In this document: positions 16,344 to 23,410 of the stretch, in pieces
How the letters are laid out: each line of letters starts with the position of its first letter
Position numbering within the stretch: position 1 is the first letter of the stretch
Assembly: GCF_900110865.1 (NCBI RefSeq)
Contig: NZ_FOFD01000001.1
Coordinates: 868,001 to 932,000 of the forward strand
Length of the DNA stretch: 64,000 bases
From: Natrinema salaciae
Lineage (GTDB): Archaea; Halobacteriota; Halobacteria; Halobacteriales; Natrialbaceae
Direction of reading: 5' to 3'
Translations under genes and position numbers: made by a program
Notes under the pieces: generated by a model
The model's database searches: none
The model's input: the letters and a program-made list of their open reading frames with translations, nothing else
Told to the model about the DNA's origin: nothing

Positions 16344-17501
16344 CTACCGGCCCTGCCGGAGTTCCGCGATCAACTGATCGATCGTCTGCTGTTGTTGCTC
16401 GATGAGGTCGCTCTGCCGTTCGACCGCCGTCTCGAGCGCATCGAGCCGCTCGAGGAGTTCGGGATCGGTTTTCGGTGGGGCCGCCGACTGTTCCGGGCCC
16501 GACGCAACCGGCGCACCCCCGGCGGCGTTCGATGCATCGGTCTCCTCGAGAATCGAATCGATCTCCGCCGCCGTCGTCGCTCCATCGCCGCCGCGATCCG
16601 AAGCGGAACCGTCGGTCGGGGCCGCTCGCGCCGACGACCGGCCGTCGCTCGCGTCGCCCTCCGTCGACGCGACCTCCTCGGTCGCGATATCGTCCGTCGC
16701 CCCTTCGGCGAGCGGATCGGTCGATTCCGCATCGGCCGCCCCGGTCGTCGCCTCGGTTGTCACGTCGGAATCGTCGGGTTCGGGCGGGTCGGCATCGAGG
16801 GGATCGACGCCACTGCCGAAGTCGACCGAACTCTCGCTGCTGGCCGCCGCTTCGTCGTCGCTCTCACCGACCGTCTCGTTGAGCTCCTCGAGCGAGCCGA
16901 CGCCGTGGTAATCGAACAGCGCGCGCTGGAGTCGTTCCCGGAGGTCGTTTGCCTCCTCGTTGGGGGCTTTGATCCGCTGGGGGCGGCCGTTGGCCGTGAG
17001 GACGATCTGGGTGGCGACGCTGCCGTCCTCGAACGAGAGGTTGGTTACGTCGTCGAAGTGGTACTCCTCGAAGTCCCCGTCCCAGACCGCGCCGCCGATG
17101 TGTTTGACGAGTCGATCGCTCGTGATGATCAGCGTCAGTTCGCTGAATCGGTAGGTCTTGACGACCGTCTCGCCGGGATCCGTGATCCCGTTCCCGTTCA
17201 GTACGCCGGCGAGGACGGGATGGAGCACGTCGTCGGTCTTCCCCGCGGGCACGGAAAACGCTCGGTCGCCGTCGAGGGCGTACTCGAGCGTGAACTTCGT
17301 CTTCCGCCGACCCTCCGAGATGCTCAGCCGGTCGGCATCGTGAGGGTATTCGTCGGCCGATTCGTCGCTCAGGAGGCCGTCGGCGCGGTACACGATCGTC
17401 CTCGTGGGAGTGATGAAAATCTCGTCATCACTGCCGAGGGAGACCCGCGCCGCGATCTCCTCGCCATCGAGAGTAGAGTGAACGATGCCGGGAACGCTCA
17501 T
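16344..17501 (-). CDS. Haloarchaeal PH-like and coiled-coil protein, unknown
   Basis: The 385-residue protein has two similar beta-rich halves in its first 190 residues (for example DEIFITPTRTIVYRADGLL and LIITSDRLVKHIGGAVWDG), each like a bacterial PH-type domain. About 150 residues of acidic Ser/Asp/Glu/Ala linker follow. The last 45 residues form a predicted coiled coil (LLERLDALETAVERQSDLIE). No enzyme motif is present. I recall similar haloarchaeal domains of unknown function (DUF7115). A scaffold or membrane-proximal role is inference. I use the ATG at 17501; reading further upstream would cross the repeat-rich promoter. Confidence 0.75.
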   Translation of the reverse strand: MSVPGIVHSTLDGEEIAARVSLGSDDEIFITPTRTIVYRADGLLSDESADEYPHDADRLSISEGRRKTKFTLEYALDGDRAFSVPAGKTDDVLHPVLAGVLNGNGITDPGETVVKTYRFSELTLIITSDRLVKHIGGAVWDGDFEEYHFDDVTNLSFEDGSVATQIVLTANGRPQRIKAPNEEANDLRERLQRALFDYHGVGSLEELNETVGESDDEAAASSESSVDFGSGVDPLDADPPEPDDSDVTTEATTGAADAESTDPLAEGATDDIATEEVASTEGDASDGRSSARAAPTDGSASDRGGDGATTAAEIDSILEETDASNAAGGAPVASGPEQSAAPPKTDPELLERLDALETAVERQSDLIEQQQQTIDQLIAELRQGR

Positions 17502-17530
17502 GCAGCGCCCTTCGTAACACCGTCTCATAA

Positions 17531-17573
17531 ATCCGTGGGTCCACTGTCCACTATCCCACGTATCCGTGGGTCC
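17531..17573 (-). repeat. Direct repeat in the promoter of the PH/coiled-coil gene
   Basis: ATCCGTGGGTCC occurs at 17531-17542 and again at 17562-17573, on the upstream side of the minus-strand gene starting at 17501. The copies flank a GTGGG...CCCAC stretch. This arrangement suits two sites for one regulator. Nothing more specific can be said. Confidence 0.4.
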
Positions 17574-17672
17574 GCGTTGCACAGCGGATCCGAATACAAA
17601 GGTTAAAGAAACGGACCGCACTACTCGTAATCGAGCCCGGGTGGCTTAGCTGGACATAGCGCCGCACTCATA

Positions 17673-17749
17673 GGGTTCAGAGATTCGGTGCGGTTTCGCC
17701 TTGGAAGCCTCCGTGTCCCTCGAGGACTGCCGAGCCTCGGACCTGGGAC
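17673..17749 (+). other. Archaeal tRNA intron
   Basis: This segment interrupts the anticodon loop between positions 37 and 38. Removing it restores a perfect 5-bp anticodon stem and 7-nt loop. Confidence 0.85.
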
Positions 17750-17763
17750 ATGCGGAGATCGAG

Positions 17764-17779
17764 GGTTCGGAGCCCTCCC
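17764..17779 (+). repeat. Possible att half: tRNA-Met 3' end copy A
   Basis: GGTTCGGAGCCCTCCC inside the tRNA T arm and acceptor is repeated exactly at 17921-17936. tRNA 3' ends are common integration sites for archaeal mobile elements, so the pair may be attachment-site remnants. Confidence 0.5.
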
Positions 17780-17920
17780 CGGGCACTGGCTTTCTACGTG
17801 ACGTCACGAACGGAGTGAGCGACGAGTCTGAAAGCCTACGGGACGGGGCGACGACCCGTCGGTCCTCGAGAGTGAACGAAGTGAACGATCGAGGGCACGG
17901 AAGAGCGAAGCGCTTCCGGA

Positions 17921-17936
17921 GGTTCGGAGCCCTCCC
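17921..17936 (+). repeat. Possible att half: tRNA-Met 3' end copy B
   Basis: This is the second exact copy of GGTTCGGAGCCCTCCC, with weaker similarity just outside it (CTTCCGGA before, AGGGGGC after). It marks the left side of a region of decayed accessory genes. No third copy was found to the right by eye. Confidence 0.5.
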
Positions 17937-18063
17937 AGGGGGCTTATCAAATTTTGTACACCCACATGTAAGAACCCCCTCCCAAGAGCGCGAAAATCTC
18001 GTCTTCCACGTTACGAGACTGTAGTCTCTGAACTATCTCTTGCAATAGCGACTTCGAAAAGCG

Positions 18064-18174
18064 GTGTTGCGGCGTGAGCGCCGCCACCGACGGATTCGGG
18101 ACGTCCTCGAAGCAACTGACGAGAACATCCACCGGACGGATACCTACGACGTCATGGGAAAGCCGAAGAGTTAG
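18064..18174 (+). pseudogene. C-terminal remnant of an accessory gene
   Basis: A 36-residue frame ends at TAG 18172-18174, with coding character in the last part: RIRDVLEATDENIHRTDTYD followed by a short basic end. It looks like the tail of a small regulator of plasmid or virus type, cut off from its N-terminus by an in-frame stop at 18046. The GTG at 18064 is the only start and has no ribosome-binding sequence. I cannot name the parent family. Confidence 0.4.
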
Positions 18175-18239
18175 TCGGCGATCGCGATCTCTGCCGCGTC
18201 CAGCAAGAACTGCGTTCGAATTTGAAGAACACGCGAGTT

Positions 18240-18350
18240 ATGGTGGAGACAGCGACCAAGCACCCAGGAACAATCGCTAATACCCAAGTGAATCGTACAA
18301 TCACACAGTCTAAGAACTCTACGCGAAGCGAAGGAGGTGGTGACTCGTGA
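18240..18350 (+). CDS. Tiny leader ORF of accessory operon
   Basis: A 36-residue frame runs from ATG 18240 to TGA 18348-18350. It is Thr/Asn/Lys-rich and ends EGGGDS because the last codons carry the ribosome-binding sequence of the next gene. Its stop overlaps the GTG of the next ORF (GTGA), so translation would be coupled. This layout is common in haloarchaeal plasmids and proviruses. The peptide itself is unknown and may only be a leader. Confidence 0.4.
   Translation: MVETATKHPGTIANTQVNRTITQSKNSTRSEGGGDS
18333..18340 (+). promoter_or_regulatory. Shine-Dalgarno of the 76-aa ORF
   Basis: GGAGGTGG, 6 nt before the GTG at 18347, closely matches the anti-SD of haloarchaeal 16S rRNA. It decides the start of the ORF and shows internal initiation within a polycistronic message. 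Confidence 0.6.
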
Positions 18351-18577
18351 CGACTGGCTACGTGGTCAATCTCGACAATGGCCACAATGGCGACTGCGTC
18401 GAGAGCCTCCTCGACGTCACGTACTATGGTGAAACGTTCGACCCGGAAGCCGCCAATCGTGAACTCCGCGCGGTCGATCGAAGCCACGACCACCCGCACA
18501 ACACGCTCTGCTTCGACTGTTCAATGGCCGACTCGCGAAAGGTCCGCGGCGCAGTCCGAGGTGAGCTCACGGGATGA
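18347..18577 (+). CDS. Accessory-element small protein, 76 residues
   Basis: The frame starts at GTG 18347 after a strong ribosome-binding sequence and ends in a 4-nt ATGA overlap with the next ORF. The protein begins MTTGYVVNLDNGHNGDCVES and contains HDHPHNTLCFDC, a His/Cys-rich stretch that might bind zinc, and ends with a basic tail. I do not recognise it, but compact overlapping genes of this type are typical of haloarchaeal proviruses and plasmids. It appears intact although its surroundings are decayed. Confidence 0.6.
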   Translation: MTTGYVVNLDNGHNGDCVESLLDVTYYGETFDPEAANRELRAVDRSHDHPHNTLCFDCSMADSRKVRGAVRGELTG

Positions 18578-18699
18578 GCGTCTTCGAAGACGCTCTCGAA
18601 CTTCTGCGCAATGCCCTCGAGCACGACGACATCGAGATCGTCGACGGCTTGGCCTCGATCGACCCACTGGAACCAGCCGCGGCACTCTCCACGAACTAA
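18574..18699 (+). CDS. Accessory-element 41-residue protein
   Basis: ATG 18574 overlaps the preceding stop (ATGA), and the frame ends at TAA 18697-18699. The 41-residue sequence is helical and acidic (MSVFEDALELLRNALEHDD followed by IEIVDGLASIDPLEP). It could be complete or a truncated larger protein. Coupling to the previous ORF argues for translation. Function is unknown. Confidence 0.5.
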   Translation: MSVFEDALELLRNALEHDDIEIVDGLASIDPLEPAAALSTN

Positions 18700-18704
18700 A
18701 GCCC

Positions 18705-18950
18705 ATGAGCCTCCCGGAAGCCCCCTGACACCGACGACTTGCGCCGAATGCGAAGTACAGTGTGGTTGCTCTCGAGGCCACCAGCGGGACGCTCGGTTGT
18801 AGCGACCTCCAAGAGCGAACTGCCCTCCCCGATGAAGCACGTGACCAACTCGAGGAGGCCGACGTTATCCATCGTGACCCCGCCGCTAGCGACTTACGGT
18901 TCATTCAGGTCGAATTAGTAGGCCCGGTCCATGGGAAATTAGGTTACTAA
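18705..18950 (+). pseudogene. Frameshifted small zinc-finger-like gene
   Basis: From ATG 18705 the frame reads MSLPEAP and hits a stop in a C5 run. Restoring one base gives TPTTCAECEVQCGC, a CxxC-bearing zinc-finger-like start. A second shift then leads to LGCSDLQERTALPDEARDQ and EEADVIHRDPAASDLRF in another frame. The original gene probably encoded a small two-CxxC protein belonging to the overlapping operon just upstream. At least two indels make it a pseudogene. Confidence 0.5.
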
Positions 18951-18995
18951 ATAACCGAAAGCTATAATATGGTGGTGTAGAATGTTTAAAACGTC

Positions 18996-19391
18996 ATGCC
19001 AGATGACAGAACACGGCGGTCAGTTTTGCAAAAAGGAGCACTCGCAACAGTAGCTGGCAGCGGGTTGATCCTTGGATCACAGTCTGCAGCTGCTGCTGAA
19101 ACCTCAGACTACACACTACGAGTCGAGCACGTTGGTACTGAGGAACCCATCCAGTATGGCATCGGTATCAATGCCGGTGACGGAAACGCGGGAATCAGTG
19201 CGGAACAGGTAGATACTAACGCCGAGTTTCGTTCAAACTCGGAGTACTTCCGGGTTATCTGGGCAACGAATATGGGTTCTGGAGACGTAGACATCGTTAC
19301 ATGTGAGAACTGTGAAGATCCCGACCCCGTCCTCTGGGAACCTTCCGCAGACCACTATGTAGTATTCCAAGACGACGAACGAATCCACTAA
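18996..19391 (+). CDS. Tat-exported small protein of unknown function
   Basis: The 131-residue protein starts with a twin-arginine signal (RRSVLQKGALATVAG, residues 7-21, with cleavage expected after the Ala run near residue 37). The mature part is about 95 residues, beta-rich and acidic, with CENCEDPDP giving one CxxC. No known domain is recognised. The gene has visibly lower GC and looser codon use than chromosomal neighbours (for example acacta, gtagat), and lies among decayed genes, so it looks acquired. A TATA-like tataat lies about 30 nt upstream. It is the only intact larger gene in the island. Confidence 0.75.
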   Translation: MPDDRTRRSVLQKGALATVAGSGLILGSQSAAAAETSDYTLRVEHVGTEEPIQYGIGINAGDGNAGISAEQVDTNAEFRSNSEYFRVIWATNMGSGDVDIVTCENCEDPDPVLWEPSADHYVVFQDDERIH

Positions 19392-19946
19392 ACTAGATCT
19401 ACATAGGAACTTCATCATCGTCCCATTTTTCGTGGAATATAAACCGTAGTGATAGATGCCATTATTTGTATCCGCTGGTATATGGCACGAATATTACGAG
19501 GCGGGAAGCCCGCGGTGTCTGAGCAATAAGCACAGAGACTGCGCATGCACTTATCGGTATCAACTCGACTTACCGTCACGAGAATAATACGATCGCTGCA
19601 AGGGTGTCGAGTCGGCGACTGCGTCGCTGGCGATGATCTCGTCCGCCCTACAGCGTCGCTTTGCTTAATACGATGTCCATAGTGTCATTCACACCAGCAG
19701 ACGACCACGTCTCGCCACAGCGAGCGTTCGACCGACCCGTTTGGCACAACCCTCGCGTGTGTAACGGTTAGTGTTGAGCACGTCTAGGAGGTCCGTTTTG
19801 AGCATGTCTGGGAGGTCCAGGAAGGAACGTTCAGCGACGGTGTTTACGACCACGCTGTCGAAGACCGAAACCGGACACCACAGGCTAGCCTCGAGCAGGG
19901 TGTCGTCGATCACGACGAGCGCGGAGAGAAGCCGTCGACGCCACCG
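19392..19946. other. Gene-poor decayed stretch
   Basis: These 555 bp contain no ORF I can support. Composition is low in GC at the left end. An imperfect direct repeat, TTGAGCAYGTCTRGGAGGTCC, occurs at 19774-19794 and 19798-19818. A 74-codon open frame on the minus strand covers this repeat but has no recognisable protein character. Confidence 0.5.
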
Positions 19947-20184
19947 ATGACGACCTGTCGGACCTATGCACGAGTCGGCTGCTGGACCGACGACAACGCA
20001 CTCTCGAAAGTGCAGGCGCTTCGTCTCATCGGGCTACTCGCTCATCGGCTTGGCGAACAGGACCTCGAGTTCGACGAAGGAACTCCGAAAGGGTGTTCGA
20101 CTGTTCAAAAGTCGCGAGGACATCCAGGGCTATGATACTGGAATCTTCCGCCGACCAGTCAACCTGGCGACCCAGCGAGAATGA
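19947..20184 (+). pseudogene. Frameshifted accessory gene (C-terminal part)
   Basis: Two frames together give a coherent protein end: SKVQALRLIGLLAHRLGEQD and LEFDE in one, then, after a single-base shift near 20085, ELRKGVRLFKSREDIQGYDT and GIFRRPVNLATQRE to a stop at 20184. The stop overlaps the ATG of the next decayed gene (ATGA). The frameshift suggests loss of function. It was once cotranscribed with the following gene. The family is not known to me. Confidence 0.5.
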
Positions 20185-20639
20185 CGATGATACAGAATCT
20201 TACCGGCTACGACCTCGACCCAGACGAACTGCTCGAGAAACCGCACCAGGACGCTCGGGTCCTCCGCCTCGCCGAGGCTGCTGTTCGAATCGGACGCTCT
20301 CGCGCTTCTGACTGGCGGGGTATCGTCGACGACGACGTCGCGACGCTCGATCCGCCGCCGTCGGCTATCGAGGTCGTCGAAGCACTCGCCTGTAAGGATT
20401 CACGCCAAACTAGATTCTTTCCTACGAGCACGGCGACGAGATTACAAACTTCGTCCGCTTCCATTATGACCTAAACGTCTTCCCGGAACGACCGTTCGTC
20501 AGCACCACGTTCGGATCTTCGCCGACGGCACACTCGAGGCCCACGAGGAGACGTTCGACCGCGAGGCCGGCACTGCTGCAGTCCAGACGGGCTTCGAGGT
20601 CGCGGGAGTCGAATCGAGGTGCTCGAGGAGTCTCGATAG
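20181..20639 (+). pseudogene. Frameshifted accessory gene, unknown family
   Basis: ATG 20181 opens a good reading frame (LTGYDLDPDELLEKPHQDAR, then LAEAAVRIGRSRASDWRGIV). It continues in a second frame near 20430 (YEHGDEITNFVRFHYDLNVF) and a third (VRIFADGTLEAHEETFDREA). At least two indels separate these parts, ending at TAG 20637-20639. The assembled protein would be about 150 residues, acidic and cytoplasmic. The upstream ATGA overlap shows it belonged to an operon. Confidence 0.55.
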
Positions 20640-20719
20640 ATGCCATGTCTGTCAGAGCAAAACCCTCTGATCCGCTTGACCGCGCGAAGATCGAACTCAT
20701 CTGCTTGGGGAGGACGCTG

Positions 20720-20927
20720 ATGCCCGACAGCGAGACACTCGAACGGACGATCGGAACGCTCGTGCTGTTCGGCGTCTGGGCGGTGATCGTTCTCCGGGGT
20801 CGATCCGGTACGCTACGAGATCCTCATCGGGACGACCGCGATCGCATATCAGCCGGCGGCGATCGAGTGTAACCGCTCAATAGCGGTATTTGTGGTGGCT
20901 TTCGCTCAGAACGGCAACGCGCGATAA
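20720..20927 (+). pseudogene. Frameshifted small membrane protein
   Basis: ATG 20720 begins MPDSETLERTIGTLVLFGVW, continuing as a hydrophobic helix, then loses frame near 20800. A second frame supplies RYEILIGTTAIAYQPAAIEC and a hydrophobic end to TAA at 20927. Together they form a two-helix membrane protein of about 68 residues. It closes the decayed island before the S-layer gene. Confidence 0.45.
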
Positions 20928-20968
20928 AATAGGGTATCAGGGCCGGCGTGAGCCGGTGATTCTACGGC

Positions 20969-23410
20969 TTAGTTCTGGCGGCGGAGTGCCAGCATGGCAG
21001 CGCCGAGCAGTGCGACGAGAGCGACGCTGACACCGAAGCCAGGCGTCCCGTCATCGTCGTCACCGTCGTCGCCGTCCTCGCCGTCTCCACCGTCGGAGCC
21101 GTCTCCGTCGTTGTTGTTGTCGTCGTTGTTGTTGTCGTTGTTGTCGTCGTTGTTGTCGTCGTTGTTGTCGTCGTTGTTGTCGTCGTTGTTGTCGTCGTTG
21201 TTGTCGTCGGAGCCGACAGTCACGGTACCGTCGTCGGTAGCATTACCAGCGTGGACTTCCCAGCTGATGTCGCCTTCGGCGCTCGTGTTGAGATCGTAGC
21301 TCTCGGTGAACTCCTCACCGGCCTCGAGCTCGAGCGACTGGTTGTCGACGGTCTCGCCGTCGATGTCGACATGGTAATCGACCGTCTGGGTGGCGTCTGC
21401 GTTGTTCGTGACGGCCACGTCGAGCGTGGCGCTCTCGTTGACCTCGACAGTCGACGGCGCGTCGCCCTCGACGTCGATGGTGGAATCGGATCCGCCATTG
21501 TTAGTGTCTTCAGTGAGAGTAACGCCCTTGAGCACGTCTTTGACCTTGCCGTCCAGGGGATCTTCGACGGAGAGTTCGAAGGTGACACCAGGTTCTTCCT
21601 CGCTGAGGTCGAACTCAACGGCGAACTCGTTGTTGCCGTCGTCACCGGCGGTGACGAGTGCGTTTTCCACCTGAACGAAGCTACCCTGGTCGTTCGGCGA
21701 GTCGGCTTCAGCGGGGAGCTCCGTCCCGGGTGCGACCGTGGTCGTCCCCGTTGCGGTTGCGTCCTCGGCTGCCGGGAGCGAGTCGATATCGTCCCACTCG
21801 AATTCACGGTCTTCGTACGTGAGCGTCGATTCCTGGCTGATTGCCGCATCCTCGTCAGGCACGTAGGTGTTCTGCTGCGTGACCTTGAACGCGAAGTCGT
21901 AGGTCTGGCCGGTCTCCAAGTTATCAGGGACTTCGACCGTGAAGACGAGGTTGCCGCTGTACTCATCGACGGTGATGCCGGTCAGGCTGAGCTGGTTGTC
22001 AGCGTCAGTGCTCGAGTTCCAGACCGTCGCGTCGTTGATCGGACCGGAGCTCTGTTCGGAGAGTTCCACGTAGATGCCCTCGTTGCTAAGGGCCGTCTGG
22101 AGGTCATCGTCGGAGTCCGAGATGTCCTCGACGAGACCCTCTGCACCGAACTCCTGGGCGTTGACGACGAGGTGGTCGGCTTCGGCGATCATGTTCGTGT
22201 CGGTGACCGTGGTGTCCTCGTAGTCGTCGAGGTTCTCCAGCCTGTCACCGGCGGGTGCAGTCTGCAGTGTCGTGTCACCGATTGTCGTCCGCTTGTTGAC
22301 GTCGAGACGATCTCGGTCGTGTTCGTTCGCGAGCTCGTAGTTCTCTGCGATTTCGTCACCGACGGACAGGTCCCAGTTGTGATCCGGGAACGGAGCGCCG
22401 TCTTCGAAGTTGTCCGATTTGTAGACGTTGGAGTCAGCGATCTCGGCGTCGGAACTGCTGTGGACGCTCCACGGGTCAGTGTGGACGTCGTACGTATCGA
22501 ACTGGAGGACGACCTGCTCGTCCTTAATGTTCTCGAGATCGACGTAAGTGGCGTAGCCGTCATCCATGCTACCGAGGGTGACGGCGGCCGAGTCGCCCTG
22601 GCCGACGTCGAGCGTGATGTTCGCGACGCCGCCCTGTTCGACCGAGTCAACGTTCTCGAAGCTGTAGTCGAGTCGGGAGTCGACAACGTCGACCGACGCG
22701 TTGTCGGAGCCCTCGGAGTCCGTCACGTCGAAGTCGAAGTCGTACGAACCCTCATCGACATCAGCGAAGTCGACGTCGTACGTCGTGTCGTCGCTAACCT
22801 TGAGGGTCACGACGTCTTCGTCGCCGTGGTCGATTTCGCTAGCCGCTGCGTCCGCGAACATCGTGCTGAGGTCCGATGCGTCGAAGCTGTCAGACGAGAC
22901 GTTCACGTACTGGGTGTCTCGGTCGGAGGAGACCTCGAGGGTGGCCATGCTGTCCTGCGTGACAGCGTCACGGGAAAATTCGATATCGAGGTTCTCAGTC
23001 TGCGCACGGAATGCCGCTCCGTGGAAGGTTCCCCCTTCGTCGTCGTGGACGTTGATGTGGTAAATTGCGTCTTCTTCCAGACTATCGGTCTTGAGGGTAA
23101 CGGTTCCGTCGGTTGCCTGACGGGTTTCGACCGTATCTGGGTCGTCGGAAGTGTCGGGGCCTTCAGCGATGGAAACGAATCCATTGAAGCTCCCGTCGCC
23201 GACGTTCTCGAGCGTGATTTCTTGACCGATCCATACCTTGTCGATCGACCCGTCACTGAACGTCGGGCCGGAATCATAATTCGCAGCTGTTGGGTCCTTC
23301 GCTGCTGCGCCGCCCGCGAACGCTGCGGACATGGCGACAACGGAGAGAACCATAAGTGCGGCCAGGATCACTGCACGACCCTTTTCGCGATAGGTTGCGT
23401 CGTTTGTCAT
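20969..23410 (-). CDS. csg: S-layer (surface) glycoprotein with PGF-CTERM tail
   Basis: The 813-residue exported protein should be the main cell-surface lattice glycoprotein. A Sec signal spans about residues 1-37 (ALMVLSVVAMSAAFAGGAAA). The body is beta-rich and very acidic, with at least eight N-glycosylation sequons (NVS, NAS, NIT, NSS, NES, NQS, NTS, NAT). Near the C-terminus a linker of repeated Asp-Asp-Asn-Asn replaces the Thr-rich linker of some relatives. The end PGFGVSVALVALLGAAMLAL plus RRQN is a PGF-CTERM signal, processed and lipid-anchored by archaeosortase A in related species. The start at 23410 gives the standard signal sequence. A long AT-rich upstream region suggests a strong promoter and a leadered mRNA. 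Confidence 0.93.
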   Translation of the reverse strand: MTNDATYREKGRAVILAALMVLSVVAMSAAFAGGAAAKDPTAANYDSGPTFSDGSIDKVWIGQEITLENVGDGSFNGFVSIAEGPDTSDDPDTVETRQATDGTVTLKTDSLEEDAIYHINVHDDEGGTFHGAAFRAQTENLDIEFSRDAVTQDSMATLEVSSDRDTQYVNVSSDSFDASDLSTMFADAAASEIDHGDEDVVTLKVSDDTTYDVDFADVDEGSYDFDFDVTDSEGSDNASVDVVDSRLDYSFENVDSVEQGGVANITLDVGQGDSAAVTLGSMDDGYATYVDLENIKDEQVVLQFDTYDVHTDPWSVHSSSDAEIADSNVYKSDNFEDGAPFPDHNWDLSVGDEIAENYELANEHDRDRLDVNKRTTIGDTTLQTAPAGDRLENLDDYEDTTVTDTNMIAEADHLVVNAQEFGAEGLVEDISDSDDDLQTALSNEGIYVELSEQSSGPINDATVWNSSTDADNQLSLTGITVDEYSGNLVFTVEVPDNLETGQTYDFAFKVTQQNTYVPDEDAAISQESTLTYEDREFEWDDIDSLPAAEDATATGTTTVAPGTELPAEADSPNDQGSFVQVENALVTAGDDGNNEFAVEFDLSEEEPGVTFELSVEDPLDGKVKDVLKGVTLTEDTNNGGSDSTIDVEGDAPSTVEVNESATLDVAVTNNADATQTVDYHVDIDGETVDNQSLELEAGEEFTESYDLNTSAEGDISWEVHAGNATDDGTVTVGSDDNNDDNNDDNNDDNNDDNNDDNNDNNNDDNNNDGDGSDGGDGEDGDDGDDDDGTPGFGVSVALVALLGAAMLALRRQN
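21108..21208 (-). repeat. 12-bp tandem repeats encoding the DDNN linker
   Basis: Units of GTTGTTGTCGTC (plus strand) repeat with small variation about eight times. They encode alternating Asp-Asp and Asn-Asn pairs of the S-layer stalk. Such arrays change length easily by slippage in 12-bp steps without loss of frame. Confidence 0.85.

Larger units (their letters stand above)
17635..17785 (+). tRNA. Elongator tRNA-Met (CAU) with intron
   Basis: The cloverleaf is clear: acceptor GCCCGGG (17635-17641) pairs with CCCGGGC (17778-17784), and the anticodon stem CCGCA pairs with TGCGG after splicing. The anticodon loop CTCATAA has CAU at 17669-17671, and the T arm GAGGG-TTCGGAG-CCCTC is perfect. An intron of 77 nt (17673-17749) follows position 37, as in the Haloferax volcanii elongator tRNA-Met, whose intron is of similar size and is cut by the archaeal endonuclease at a bulge-helix-bulge. 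CCA is not encoded. A direct repeat of its 3' end lies 157 bp downstream. Confidence 0.93.
17786..18239. other. Gene-free region after tRNA-Met
   Basis: This 454-bp stretch has no convincing intact gene. It holds an inverted repeat (ctttc...gaaag with the internal palindrome gtgacgtcac), the second copy of the tRNA 3' end at 17921-17936, and a short decayed coding fragment at 18064-18174. Base composition becomes less GC-rich from about 17940. Confidence 0.6.

Noticed and set aside
17786-17920. CRISPR-like or tandem repeats near the tRNA
   Set aside because: Only one exact 16-bp copy pair and some hairpins are present; no regular spacers, and the copy matches the tRNA 3' end.
17947-18132. 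Minus-strand 61-codon frame beside the tRNA
   Set aside because: It is antisense to a plus-strand decayed coding fragment and has no protein signature.
19689-19913. Minus-strand open frame of 74 codons in the island
   Set aside because: No recognisable domain, an imperfect direct repeat inside it, and location in decayed DNA. I do not support it as a gene or as a transposase fragment.
21108-21208. 12-bp repeats as a CRISPR or regulatory array
   Set aside because: They are in frame and encode the DDNN stalk of the S-layer protein.
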